In this document: positions 17,558 to 26,932 of the stretch, piece by piece
How positions within the stretch are numbered: position 1 is the stretch's first letter
Layout: each line of letters starts with the position of its first letter
Source of the DNA: UBA6168 sp041741095
GTDB taxonomy: Bacteria; Bacteroidota; Bacteroidia; Chitinophagales; Saprospiraceae
Length of the DNA stretch: 64,000 nucleotides
Reading direction: 5' to 3'
Assembly: GCA_041741095.1 (NCBI GenBank)
Contig: JBGSKQ010000093.1
Span: 62,001-126,000, forward strand
Made by a program: the position numbers and the translations under genes
Notes under the pieces: generated by a model
What the model saw: only the letters and a program-made list of their open reading frames with translations
The model's database searches: none
Told to the model about the DNA's origin: nothing

Positions 17558-19138
17558 TTAAATAAGAAGCGTTTTGACATTTTCCAGCGTATCCGCTTCC
17601 TCCTTCTGCTTGTCCTGCCTCCAGCGCAGCATCCTCGGAAAACGCAATGCAACCCCCGATTTGTGCCGCTTTGATTCGGCGATGCCCTCAAAACCTATCT
17701 CAAAAACCAATTCCGGTTTCACCGTCCGCACGGGGCCAAATTTTTCCAATATGTTCTTTTTGATAAAACTGTCCACTTGGTAAAATTCCTTGTCCGTCAG
17801 CCCGGAATAGGCTTTGGTCAGGGTTACGAGTTGGTCGCCATCCCACACGGCAAAAGTGTAGTCGGTAAAGAGGTTGGCCCGGCGGCCATGCCCCTTTTGT
17901 GCAGCGACCAGGACGCAATCAATGGTCAGGGGATCCACTTTCCATTTCCACCAATCGCCCCGTTTTCGGCCCACTTTGTAATCGGAATCCAGTTTTTTCA
18001 ACATCAAACCCTCGCTGCCAAGCTCACGGGCTTGCAGTCTTTTTTTGGCCAATACTTCCCAATTTTCAAATTCAACGATAGGTGAAATTTTTAAAATTGG
18101 GTGGTCGGCCTCTTTTACCAAATCAGTTAATTTTTTGCGCCGCTGGCTCAAAGAATTTTTTCTAAAATCTTGATTATCAAACTCTAAAAGGTCATAAGCC
18201 ACAAAGACAAGTGGCGCAGTTTGCAATATTTTTTTGGTCAAATTCTTCCTGCTAATGCGGGTTTGGAGCAGGTTGAAGGGTAGGGGAGCGCCATTTTGCC
18301 AGGGCAAGATTTCGCCGTCAAGTGCGATGCCATTGGGCAGGTGGTTGAGCAGCAATTGGTATTCGGGGAATTTTTCCGTCATCAGTTCCTCGCCCCGGCT
18401 CCAAACGAAAATTTCGCTTCCTCGTTTTATCAATTGCCCCCGAATGCCATCCCATTTCCATTCCGCCTGCCACTCGGCGGGTTGGCCCAGTTCCTCCAAT
18501 TCGTTGTCAAGCTGGTAAGCCAGGTAAAATGGGTAAGGTTTGGAGATGTCCGCATCCTTATCTTCATTCAATAATAATTGCTCAAAAGTGGTAGAGTCCG
18601 GTGTCCATTGACCGCTCAAATGGTGGGCCACGACGGCTGATTCCATTTCATAAGCTTTTGCCAAAGCATTGATTACCAATTGTTTGGAAACGCCAATGCG
18701 GAAGCCGCCCGTGATGAGTTTATTAAAAACAAATCGCTGGTTGACGGATAGGCTTTGCCAGGCTTCGAGGATGTTGGCCTTGCGTTGGGCTTCGTCCATT
18801 GCGCCTGATTTTACCAGCCACTCCATCCATTGGGTAAGGGTTTGCTCATTTTCAAAAATAGGCTTAGGCAATACCAAAGCAATGGTTTCCGCCAAATCGC
18901 CAACGCTGTGGTAGCTCTCCTCAAACAACCAAAGTGGGATGCCAGCCACTTCGGCAGCCCATTCCCGCAGGCGGGTCGAGTTGACAACCCTTTTGGGGCG
19001 GCGGCCAGTGAAGAGGGCCAGCATCCACAACTTGTCGTTGTCGGGTGCCCATTGGAAATAGCGCACCAGCGCATCCAGCTTGTCATTTGTTTTTGTGCTG
19101 GACGAAATTTCGTGGATGAGTTGGGCGAATAGTTTCAT
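17558..19138 (-). CDS. ATP-dependent DNA ligase, DNA-damage associated
   Basis: A 526-residue ATP-dependent DNA ligase. The helical DNA-binding N-domain is followed by the adenylation domain, whose motif I is AEWKWDGIRGQLIK with the catalytic Lys. LDGEILPW and EGLMLKKLDSDYKVGRKRGDWWKWK correspond to later motifs, and an OB domain closes the protein. It belongs to the bacterial cisplatin-response ligase group rather than the NAD-dependent replication ligase. The start ATG overlaps the upstream exonuclease stop (ATGA), showing tight coupling. Confidence 0.92.
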   Translation of the reverse strand: MKLFAQLIHEISSSTKTNDKLDALVRYFQWAPDNDKLWMLALFTGRRPKRVVNSTRLREWAAEVAGIPLWLFEESYHSVGDLAETIALVLPKPIFENEQTLTQWMEWLVKSGAMDEAQRKANILEAWQSLSVNQRFVFNKLITGGFRIGVSKQLVINALAKAYEMESAVVAHHLSGQWTPDSTTFEQLLLNEDKDADISKPYPFYLAYQLDNELEELGQPAEWQAEWKWDGIRGQLIKRGSEIFVWSRGEELMTEKFPEYQLLLNHLPNGIALDGEILPWQNGAPLPFNLLQTRISRKNLTKKILQTAPLVFVAYDLLEFDNQDFRKNSLSQRRKKLTDLVKEADHPILKISPIVEFENWEVLAKKRLQARELGSEGLMLKKLDSDYKVGRKRGDWWKWKVDPLTIDCVLVAAQKGHGRRANLFTDYTFAVWDGDQLVTLTKAYSGLTDKEFYQVDSFIKKNILEKFGPVRTVKPELVFEIGFEGIAESKRHKSGVALRFPRMLRWRQDKQKEEADTLENVKTLLI

Positions 19139-20145
19139 GGCTGGGTTTCGGTATTGGGCTTATCTTCCTCTTCATGGCCAAATTCTGTTTTTACCTCTGC
19201 CGACTGGATGCCGATTTCATTCAAATAGCGGCTGAAAATGCTGGTAAAACCATGTGTGACAAATACTTTTTCAGCCCCAGTTGCCTTTACGGCAAAGAGC
19301 AAACCTTCCCAATCTGCGTGGTCGGACAACACAAAACCCCTGTCCACATTGCGGCGGCGGGCATTGCCCCTGATCTGCATCCAACCCGAACAAACTGCCA
19401 AGGAATGCGGGCCAAAGCGCTTCAGCCAGGTAGTGCCGCCCACTGATGGCGGAGCAACAATCAATGCTCCTTGGTAATCCTTTTTGGAAAATTCGCTGCC
19501 TACTTTGGGCAAATGTGGAAGGTCAAAACCTGCTTCCCGAAGGGTTTCGTTCACGTTGAAAATGGCACCGTGCGAAAAAACTTTCCCGATGCTTAAATCT
19601 ATATTTTTTACAATGCGCTGCGCCTTGCCGAGGCTATATCCGCACAAAACGCTGACTTTTCCTGCCGCCTGGTTTTGTACCCACCAATTGTTAATATCCT
19701 GAAAAACAAGGTTTTGTGCCTGCCAATGATACACAGGGAGGCCGAAGGTGCTTTCCGTGATAAAAGTATGGCAAGGCACTGGCTCAAATGGCTCACAAAC
19801 GCCGTCGGGCTGAATTTTGTAATCGCCGCTCACCACCCATATCTCGCCGTTTTTCTCTACCCGCACCTGCGCCGAGCCGGGGATATGGCCTGCCGGGTGT
19901 AGGCTGACTTTCACGCCGTTGATGGTAAGGGATTCATCGTAGTCCAGCGTTTGAAGGGAAATATCAGGGCCCAGCCTCAATTTCATCACAGCCGCAGAAT
20001 CCTTGTGGGCCAGATAATGCTTGCTGCCCCAACGGGCATGGTCGGAATGGGCGTGCGTGGTAACGGCCCGCCCCACTGCCTTCCAGGGATCGATGTAAAA
20101 ATTGCCTGCTGGACAGTAGATGCCTTTTTCGGTGAATTGTAGCAA
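19135..20145 (-). CDS. Ligase-associated exonuclease, SNM1/beta-CASP-like
   Basis: A 336-residue metallo-beta-lactamase-fold nuclease. It has TTHAHSDHARWGSKHY (HxHxDH), PAGHIPGSAQVRVEK, VVSGDYK and the late SDHADWEGLL motif. Relatives of this SNM1-like family degrade DNA in crosslink repair and are encoded with this type of ligase. The frame begins at TTG (20143-20145). Its stop overlaps the ligase start by 4 bp. Confidence 0.9.
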   Translation of the reverse strand: MLQFTEKGIYCPAGNFYIDPWKAVGRAVTTHAHSDHARWGSKHYLAHKDSAAVMKLRLGPDISLQTLDYDESLTINGVKVSLHPAGHIPGSAQVRVEKNGEIWVVSGDYKIQPDGVCEPFEPVPCHTFITESTFGLPVYHWQAQNLVFQDINNWWVQNQAAGKVSVLCGYSLGKAQRIVKNIDLSIGKVFSHGAIFNVNETLREAGFDLPHLPKVGSEFSKKDYQGALIVAPPSVGGTTWLKRFGPHSLAVCSGWMQIRGNARRRNVDRGFVLSDHADWEGLLFAVKATGAEKVFVTHGFTSIFSRYLNEIGIQSAEVKTEFGHEEEDKPNTETQP

Positions 20146-20228
20146 AATGGAAAAGTTCAGACTTAAATATTCTTTAAGCCAATTTAGGCTTCGGCGGGTA
20201 AAACAAGGTTAAGGGGAGAATGTTTGGC

Positions 20229-20564
20229 TTATTCCAGTTCAAAAATCCTTTCCATTAGCACCCATTTTTCTCCCTCTTTTGCCCAAGGCAAAGGCTGCTG
20301 GAATTTCCACATCAACTCCTCCCAAGCCTGCACTTTTGGATTCGCAGCGTCCATAGCAGCTTTTTTTTCAAAGGAAAACTCCTCCTTCACCTCCATCATC
20401 ATAAAAAGCCGGTTGCCTGTCCGGTAAATTTCTAAATGTTCAACACCTGAGTTTTTGATACTGGCAATGATTTCAGGCCAGACGCCGCCAGGGGCATGGA
20501 ATCGCCCATATTCGGCGATGAGTTCAGGATGGTCTTTTAAGTCGAGGGCAAAGCAATGGCGCAT
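20229..20564 (-). CDS. L-rhamnose mutarotase-like protein
   Basis: A 111-residue dimeric alpha-beta barrel of the RhaM/DUF718 family, which interconverts anomers of L-rhamnose or L-fucose. It has CFALDLKDHPELIAEYGRFH, WPEIIASIKNSGVEHLEIYR and RLFMMMEVKEEF, and a conserved late Trp region. No sugar isomerase or kinase gene is close, so the true substrate is open. It lies 83 bp upstream of the exonuclease gene on the same strand. Confidence 0.8.
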   Translation of the reverse strand: MRHCFALDLKDHPELIAEYGRFHAPGGVWPEIIASIKNSGVEHLEIYRTGNRLFMMMEVKEEFSFEKKAAMDAANPKVQAWEELMWKFQQPLPWAKEGEKWVLMERIFELE

Positions 20565-20584
20565 GATTTTAATTTTTCCCCAAA

Positions 20585-20617
20585 AATAAAAAAGGAGGCT
20601 GCCAAAGGCAGCCTCCC
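20585..20617 (-). terminator. Terminator of the large surface-protein gene
   Basis: Perfect 10-bp stem GGAGGCTGCC / GGCAGCCTCC with an AAA loop; on the minus strand it is followed by a T-rich run. It lies 20 bp past the stop of the 1599-residue surface protein. Confidence 0.9.
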
Positions 20618-20636
20618 AATCATTTTACCAAAAAAC

Positions 20637-23600
20637 TTACTTAGAAATAATGAGCTTTTGAGTGGCCGGGTGCTTGTCCTTGCGCAGGATGGTCACTTGG
20701 TATTGGCCGGCCCTGTATGCGTTTAGGTCGAGTCGGTAGTCGGCTTCCGTCACTTCGTCCAGGATGGCTTTATGAATATTTCGTCCAAAGCCATCGGTGA
20801 CGCTGATGAGCACGTCCCGCTCGCCGATGATGTCTTCCAGGTTGATGTTTGTATAAGTGGTCGCCGGGTTCGGATAGACGGCGAAATCGGTAATTTCAGC
20901 AAATTCGACTGCCTTCACCACTGATTGGCTGGTGCTGCCATCAAGGAATTGCACCGTGATGCGGTAGTAGTTCACGCCAACGGTGGGAGCTACATCCACA
21001 TCATCATAAACGTTGTTGGAAGTGTCTTCTTCCTTGTAGGCATTGAGTTCGTTGATGATGTCAAAATTGACCCCGTCGGTGGATTTTTCTACAAAGAAAA
21101 ATTCGTTGCGGAAGGCGGTGTTATTGGCCCAAAGCAGTTTCACTTCCCGGTTGCTGCGCACAGCCTCCAGTTCCAGGATTTCGTTGGATTCGGCCCTTAC
21201 GCCGAGGTCGCAACTGCTGGCCCATTGTACCGTGCGGTCAAACAGTTTCCAGCCATTGCTGGTGAGGTTGTCAGCATTGTCGTCGTGGAGGAAAAAGCCG
21301 ATCCGCTTGGCCGGGGCCGTCATGCCCACCATGCCTGCGCCTGCATCGTAGGTGTAAATCATGGCGCAATTGGAGTAGCCGGGAATGTATCCGATTTTGG
21401 TAGCTCCACTACCTGGGTTGCCCCAAGAAGTCGGCTTTCCGCAATTGAACACAGAATAATCGCCGCTCATGCCCTCACTGATGGGGTGGCTGTTTGAAGT
21501 CATACGGATCTTAGTGTTGTAACTATCGGTGCCGTAGTGGCTGTTAATAGTTGTTCCAGTCATTTTCATATCATCCATCAAATAGCTTTCCCAAAGGATT
21601 ACAGGCACATTTACGTTGCGATATTTGGTGTTGACATAATCGGAATTCACCGTCGAACTGATGAGGATCAAACCTTTGTCGTTGGCATCGTTGGTGGTGC
21701 AGGCGCCGTCATCTTTCAGGTAAACAGTGTAACCAAGGCTCTGCAACCTGTTTTTAACCGCTGCATCAGAGGAGCACAGGTTCGTGCTGCCGACCACGAA
21801 AAGGGCTGATTTGTTGCAAGGCACCACCACATTGTCGCAATCTTCAATAATCCACTGCTGATTGTTGCCTCCATGCCAGGACCAAAGATGGATTTTGGTG
21901 CCGTTGTTGGTTGACCAGCCGTCCACGTCCAGGGACAAACCATTCAACACGTTTTTGATGGAATAATAACCGTTGCCTGCATCTTCGATTTTCCACTGCT
22001 GGCTGTTGCCGCCGTCCCAAGGCATTTGCACGACCTCGGTCCCATTTTGCATTCCATTGTATTTAGCGTCCAGGCATTTGCCGCTGTGCATGGCAGTGAT
22101 GCTGTATTTCCCTTGGCCGAGTGCTTTGAACTTGAAGCGTTGGTTGTCACCACCATGCGATTCCCATTGGATCAACATTTTACCGTCGTTGGTGTAGCCA
22201 CCATAAATGTCAGCCGATTTGCCGCTGTGACGTGATTTGATGCAAAGGATTTTGCCATCGAATGGATCGCTGGGCGGTGGCGGGTTGGTCGTGCCGCAAT
22301 TGCTGGCGTTGCCGCCCATGCCCGTTGGTTTTTTTCCTGAAAAAGTAAGGTACAGTTTGTCCAGGCAGGCATTGGGTTCACGCCAGGAAAACTGGATCGT
22401 ATTGGCTCCGCTGTTGAGGTAAAACGAAACAGGCACATCGTCGTCGCAATTGCCCCAATCACCCACTTGATCCCACTGGAAACCGTTGTATTCCGGGGCG
22501 TTCACGGTGTTCCATTTCACCCAGTTGCCATTGTTCACCCTTACCCAGTAGCTGTCGCCGTTACCGTTAGGTACAATGGTGCGGGCAAATAAACGATAAT
22601 AGCCTGTTTGTGAAACGCTTACATTGAAGCTGACCACATCGCTTGACGTAGTTGGTGGATTGTCGTAGCTGTAGGAAGCTGGCGGCAGCAGCAATTTTCC
22701 GCCCGAAGCGCCGGCATTGCTTTTTACCTGCCAGCGGCTGCCGATGGCGTCTGCGCATTCGGCTTCGAGGTAGATGCTGTTGGTACAGATGTAGTTTTCT
22801 TCCAAGCGGAAGTTGAAATCACCGCCGTGGGCAGAGCCGCCATTGGTAGAGAACCAACCACTTGCGCCCATTTTGCCGGGGTCTTGCAGGTTGCCGCCCA
22901 TTCCCATTTGGAAGGATGGGCCGTAGCGCTTGATATTCAGGCTGCGGCAATCTTCCAAAGTAGCTTTGCCGTCAAATGCTGTATAGTAGGCCCAACCGTT
23001 GGCACCTGAATTTACACAAAGCTCATATTTGGGGCTGCCCGATGGGGCCGTGGTTTTCCTGCCTGAGAAGTTGATTTCGAGGTATCCCGTTTTAGAACCT
23101 TTTTTCACGCTGCCCACCAATTGGGCCGTGCCGTCGCTGTACTCTATGAAGAGCAGGTCGTTGCCGGCGGTCCAGCAGTCGCCCTGGCCGAAAGTGAGTA
23201 CATAAGCACCACCGCACCATGCACCACAGTTGTCGTAAGTATTGGCCACCCGGCGGATAGATGAGACGTCGGCGCAGTCGCCGGGTGGCACGATGGTCAC
23301 GGTGAAGGTACAAGGAGCAGAGGTATTGACCTTGCCGTCAGTGGCGCTGTAAGTAACTTGGGTTGCGCCAGTTGGGAATTGGTCCCCAGGATTTTTGTTT
23401 GAGGTAACATTGACGGGGCCACAGTTGTCAGTGGCAATAGGTGCAGTCCAGGTCACAACGGTCATTGTGCTGGTAGCAGTTTGAACGATATTGCTTGGGC
23501 AGTTTTGGAAAATGGGTGCCTGGTTGTCAACGATGGTGACGGTGGCGGAACAGGTCACTTTGTTGCCCTTGCGGTCGGTGATGGAAAGCGTGACAGTGTT

Positions 23601-25436
23601 AGGGCCAAGGTTGGCGCAGTTGAAGCTTTTAGAGTCAAGGCCATCTACCTTGACGATCAGCGTGGTGCAGTCATCATAAAAATCTGTTGAAACAGTGGTT
23701 CCAGTAATGGTGGCCGACCCATTGTCGCCTAAACTCACGGTTACGCTTTCACAGATTTCTGAGGAAGTTGGGCCTTTGATTTCAACGCCGCCGTCCATGT
23801 TCATCTGGTGGTAGGGCAGTTCGTTGAAAGTGCCATAGTTGAAAAACAGGCTCTTGTTCGTCCACCAATAATAGTTGTTGATGATGCCTTTGTTGATAAA
23901 GGAAGAGCAGGCAAAATTGAAGATCTCGTTGTTGTTGTTGATGACTCCCTCGTTGAGGAAAACACCTCCATTGCTGTTTTCTAAAACGCCACCGTTCGAG
24001 CCGGCAGTTGTCGAAACACCTGTGTTTTCAAAAACACCCATTACGCCGTTTACAAAGTCGCCGATATTGAGCAGGTAGCCGTTGTTTTCAAACAAATCAT
24101 TGTTGAAAATGCGGACACCGTTTTCTATTGTGCCATAGTTGTAGAGGTTTTGATTGTTCACCAGATCGAACTGATTGGAGATACGGGCCGGTTGGTAATT
24201 ATAAAGGTCGCCCTCATTGGTAAACACGCCCCCGCTGTCGTTTTTCAACTGGCCGTTGTTGGTGAAAATCCCGTAGTTGGTGATTTGCTCCAGGTTGTTC
24301 AGCAGGTTTTGGTTGGTAAAATTGCCGTAGTTGATGATGCCCCCGCCAGTATTGGTGTAGATGGAGCCGCTGTTAGTGAAAGTGCCGCTGTTGTTCACGA
24401 TGTCGCCCACGCTGATGATTTCACCGACGTTGGAAAACAGGTTGTCATTGTTGATTGTACTGCCGAATTGGTTGTTGATTTCGCCGCTGGCAGAGTTGGC
24501 GAAAGTTCCGCCCGCCAGGTTGTTCAAAGCGGCGCCATTGTCCAAAAAATAGTTGTTGGTAAAATTGCCGCTGTTGTTGATTTCAAATTCGTTGAGGATG
24601 GTCGCCTGGTTGTTGTTGTTAAACGTTCCGGTATTGTTCAGTTTGAAAAAATTCTCCACGCTTCCGCCGAAGTTGTTGTTGAACAAACCACCGTTTACCA
24701 AAATCCCATTGCTGCTGATGCTGCCGTTGTTCGTGTAGGTGCCAAGGTTGCTCAGCGTGCCTTTGTTGTCCAAAATACCGTTTGTGCCCTGGTTCCAGTT
24801 GGCGCCGGTTTCATTGGTCACATTTGCACCATTGACGCAGGTAAGCGTTCCGCCGTTCATGTTGAAAGTGCCGTGGTTGCTGATGCTGCCGTTGTTGGTC
24901 AAGTTTCCGCCAAGGCAAGTCGCCGTAGCGTGGTTGACGATGGAGCCAAGGTTGGCAAAAGTCCCATCAAGTTGCAGGTTGCCGTTATTGGTGATTGTGC
25001 CTGAGCCAGTGCTGGCATATTGGCCCGTGTTCGAGTTGCTGAAGGAGCCGCCAGCAGCAATGTTCAATGCTCCACGCTGGTCCATCACCCCTTTATTGGC
25101 GAGGCTGCCGCTGGGCCCAATGTTGAAAATGGAGCCGGAGTAGTTGTTCAGCGTGCCTGCCACCGTCACCGCCGCATTGGCGTTGATAGTGCCAAAACTG
25201 GTCAACACGTAATTGATGGTCAGTGCCGAGCCGATGTTGACGGTTTGTCCACCTACAATGGTTCCGTCATTGCCAGGGCCGGGAAGGCCGTTGGTCCAGT
25301 TGCTGGCGTTGAAAAAGTTGTTGTCTTGAAAACCTCCGAAATTGGTCTGTGCCTGGTTGGCAGTGGAGGAAAGGAGTACGAGCATGGCGCTCAAAAGGCA
25401 CAGCAATGCACCTTTTAAAGTGTAATGTTTGTTCAT
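20637..25436 (-). CDS. Large modular T9SS-secreted surface protein
   Basis: A 1599-residue secreted protein. The ATG at 25436 starts a typical signal peptide (GALLCLLSAMLVLLSSTANQAQ); the frame runs 25 codons further up. Order of parts: an Asn/Gly-rich repeat region of roughly 500 residues with recurring LTNNG / GTFNN blocks, probably a solenoid; a HYR-like domain; a Cys-rich NCGAWCGGAYVLTFGQGDC domain; a CBM6-like jelly roll; a ricin-type trefoil with several Q-x-W motifs (QWKIEDAGNG, QQWIIED); a flavodoxin-like domain (ALFVVGSTNL, RIGFFLHDDNADN); an FN3-like domain; and a T9SS type A tail (DFAVYPNPATTYTNI to QKLIISK). It is likely a cell-surface or released carbohydrate-binding adhesin. No glycosidase catalytic site was seen. 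Confidence 0.85.
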   Translation of the reverse strand: MNKHYTLKGALLCLLSAMLVLLSSTANQAQTNFGGFQDNNFFNASNWTNGLPGPGNDGTIVGGQTVNIGSALTINYVLTSFGTINANAAVTVAGTLNNYSGSIFNIGPSGSLANKGVMDQRGALNIAAGGSFSNSNTGQYASTGSGTITNNGNLQLDGTFANLGSIVNHATATCLGGNLTNNGSISNHGTFNMNGGTLTCVNGANVTNETGANWNQGTNGILDNKGTLSNLGTYTNNGSISSNGILVNGGLFNNNFGGSVENFFKLNNTGTFNNNNQATILNEFEINNSGNFTNNYFLDNGAALNNLAGGTFANSASGEINNQFGSTINNDNLFSNVGEIISVGDIVNNSGTFTNSGSIYTNTGGGIINYGNFTNQNLLNNLEQITNYGIFTNNGQLKNDSGGVFTNEGDLYNYQPARISNQFDLVNNQNLYNYGTIENGVRIFNNDLFENNGYLLNIGDFVNGVMGVFENTGVSTTAGSNGGVLENSNGGVFLNEGVINNNNEIFNFACSSFINKGIINNYYWWTNKSLFFNYGTFNELPYHQMNMDGGVEIKGPTSSEICESVTVSLGDNGSATITGTTVSTDFYDDCTTLIVKVDGLDSKSFNCANLGPNTVTLSITDRKGNKVTCSATVTIVDNQAPIFQNCPSNIVQTATSTMTVVTWTAPIATDNCGPVNVTSNKNPGDQFPTGATQVTYSATDGKVNTSAPCTFTVTIVPPGDCADVSSIRRVANTYDNCGAWCGGAYVLTFGQGDCWTAGNDLLFIEYSDGTAQLVGSVKKGSKTGYLEINFSGRKTTAPSGSPKYELCVNSGANGWAYYTAFDGKATLEDCRSLNIKRYGPSFQMGMGGNLQDPGKMGASGWFSTNGGSAHGGDFNFRLEENYICTNSIYLEAECADAIGSRWQVKSNAGASGGKLLLPPASYSYDNPPTTSSDVVSFNVSVSQTGYYRLFARTIVPNGNGDSYWVRVNNGNWVKWNTVNAPEYNGFQWDQVGDWGNCDDDVPVSFYLNSGANTIQFSWREPNACLDKLYLTFSGKKPTGMGGNASNCGTTNPPPPSDPFDGKILCIKSRHSGKSADIYGGYTNDGKMLIQWESHGGDNQRFKFKALGQGKYSITAMHSGKCLDAKYNGMQNGTEVVQMPWDGGNSQQWKIEDAGNGYYSIKNVLNGLSLDVDGWSTNNGTKIHLWSWHGGNNQQWIIEDCDNVVVPCNKSALFVVGSTNLCSSDAAVKNRLQSLGYTVYLKDDGACTTNDANDKGLILISSTVNSDYVNTKYRNVNVPVILWESYLMDDMKMTGTTINSHYGTDSYNTKIRMTSNSHPISEGMSGDYSVFNCGKPTSWGNPGSGATKIGYIPGYSNCAMIYTYDAGAGMVGMTAPAKRIGFFLHDDNADNLTSNGWKLFDRTVQWASSCDLGVRAESNEILELEAVRSNREVKLLWANNTAFRNEFFFVEKSTDGVNFDIINELNAYKEEDTSNNVYDDVDVAPTVGVNYYRITVQFLDGSTSQSVVKAVEFAEITDFAVYPNPATTYTNINLEDIIGERDVLISVTDGFGRNIHKAILDEVTEADYRLDLNAYRAGQYQVTILRKDKHPATQKLIISK

Positions 25437-25924
25437 GTAAGTGTAAGTTTTGATAAATTGTAAGAAAAAAAAACACGAAGCCAGGCCAGGGGGGAAGGCA
25501 TCAGACCTCAAAGGTTTATAGTGTTTGCCGGGTGCTTATCACCAAGGCGTTAAATGCCGATTTAACCGATGAGAGGAAGGGAAGGAGGGGAATGATGAAC
25601 TATGTGCGATGAACATTGCAGGAGTTGGGGTTTCGCCCAACGAAAAATTGCAATGAATCAAGTTTATTTTTTCAAAATGTGATGACCAGAAAGATGTTGG
25701 AAAAATTTCGCTTTAGGACGTGAGATGGCCGTTGCAAGAATGAACGGATGGACCAGAAATTTTAAGAGGGAAAGGAAATGTGGTAAGTGGTAAGACGGGA
25801 CAAAGATAGGCCAGGATGTTTTAAAATGAAACCCTTTTGATTAAATATTATTTTTTTACATGAAAATACAAAGCCATGTAAAACAAGGATTTACGATTTT
25901 GTTTTTTATAAAAACGACTGTTTT
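25437..25924. other. 488-bp intergenic region upstream of the surface-protein gene
   Basis: It holds the promoter and leader of the surface-protein gene and the 3' flank of mscS. At 25591-25616 is a short piece of the heptamer family (AATGATGAACTATG then GCGATGAAC). No clear terminator for mscS, no promoter boxes and no coding frame were recognised. Confidence 0.4.
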
Positions 25925-26776
25925 TCAATCGTTTGCAGCTAATTTTTCCATTTTAAAATCCACGCTGTTTCGCAGCCACAAATCTCGTTGTGGAAATGGG
26001 ATTTGCACTTTGTTTTCCCTAAAAAGCCGGTCAATGGACATACGGATGTCACTTTTTATAAATTCGATCCCGATAAAATCCTTGCTGAAAAAGAGCAGAT
26101 CGAAGTCGAGGGATGAGTCGCCAAAATTTTTGAACTGGACGGAAGGGGCAGGATCGGCGAGCACTTTTGGATGCTCCTTGGCAGCTCCGAGCAACAGGTT
26201 TTTCACCAAATCCAAATCAGAACCGTAGGCCACGCCCACCTTGATGTTGAATCGGGTAGGGGAGTCCATGTGGCTCCAGTTGATCACCTTGTCCACCACC
26301 AGTTTGGAGTTAGGAATGAGGATAGGCACCCGGTCCCTCGTTTCAACGATGGAAATGCGCAAGCCAATTTTTCGCACAAAAGCCACCAGGCCGTCCATCT
26401 CCACCACATCGCCCACTTCAATGGTGCCTTCGATGAGTATAATCACGCCGCAAATTAAATCCTTGAACACATCCTGCAAACCCAGACCGATGCCCACCAA
26501 CAGCGCTGCCGAGCTGGCCAGCAGCATAGAACTGATGCCCAGCAACTGCAATATGGCAAAAATGGCCAGTACATATATAATGTAGATGAGGAATTGACGA
26601 ATGGCGAGGCGGCGGCCTTCGTCCACGCCTTTTCGCAAGAAAAATTTTTCAAGCAAAATACCATTGATGAGCCACTTTACCAATCTCGCAAATAGCAGTA
26701 CAAACAACACGCCCAACAAATCTTCTACTGTGATGTTGAATATCAAAACCTGTTCAAGCAATTCCTTGAGTTCCAT
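25925..26776 (-). CDS. MscS-family mechanosensitive ion channel
   Basis: A 283-residue small-conductance channel. Three membrane helices are visible: VLFVLLFARLVKWLI, FLIYIIYVLAIFAILQLLG and the pore helix ASSAALLVGIGLGLQDVFKD, rich in Ala and Gly as in MscS. The beta domain (EGTIEVGDVVEMDGLVAFVRKIGLRIS) and the C-terminal alpha-beta domain follow. It releases solutes on hypo-osmotic shock. Single gene; the neighbour on the plus strand diverges. Confidence 0.93.
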   Translation of the reverse strand: MELKELLEQVLIFNITVEDLLGVLFVLLFARLVKWLINGILLEKFFLRKGVDEGRRLAIRQFLIYIIYVLAIFAILQLLGISSMLLASSAALLVGIGLGLQDVFKDLICGVIILIEGTIEVGDVVEMDGLVAFVRKIGLRISIVETRDRVPILIPNSKLVVDKVINWSHMDSPTRFNIKVGVAYGSDLDLVKNLLLGAAKEHPKVLADPAPSVQFKNFGDSSLDFDLLFFSKDFIGIEFIKSDIRMSIDRLFRENKVQIPFPQRDLWLRNSVDFKMEKLAAND

Positions 26777-26932
26777 AATTGTTTCGTTTTGTCAGGGCTA
26801 ATATATAAACAAGGCGCTGTCTGGTGATTCATCACACTTTTGTTTTTCAGAAATGTTTAATTTTGAGAGTTGGCTATGAGCAAAAAGTCCCATCCAACTC
26901 ATCAACTAAAACTATCCATTAAATCTTCCGAC

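Noticed and set aside
24150..25004. 284-codon plus-strand frame rich in Val/Ala
   Set aside because: It is the mirror of the Asn/Gly repeat region of the surface protein; its low complexity comes from that repeat.
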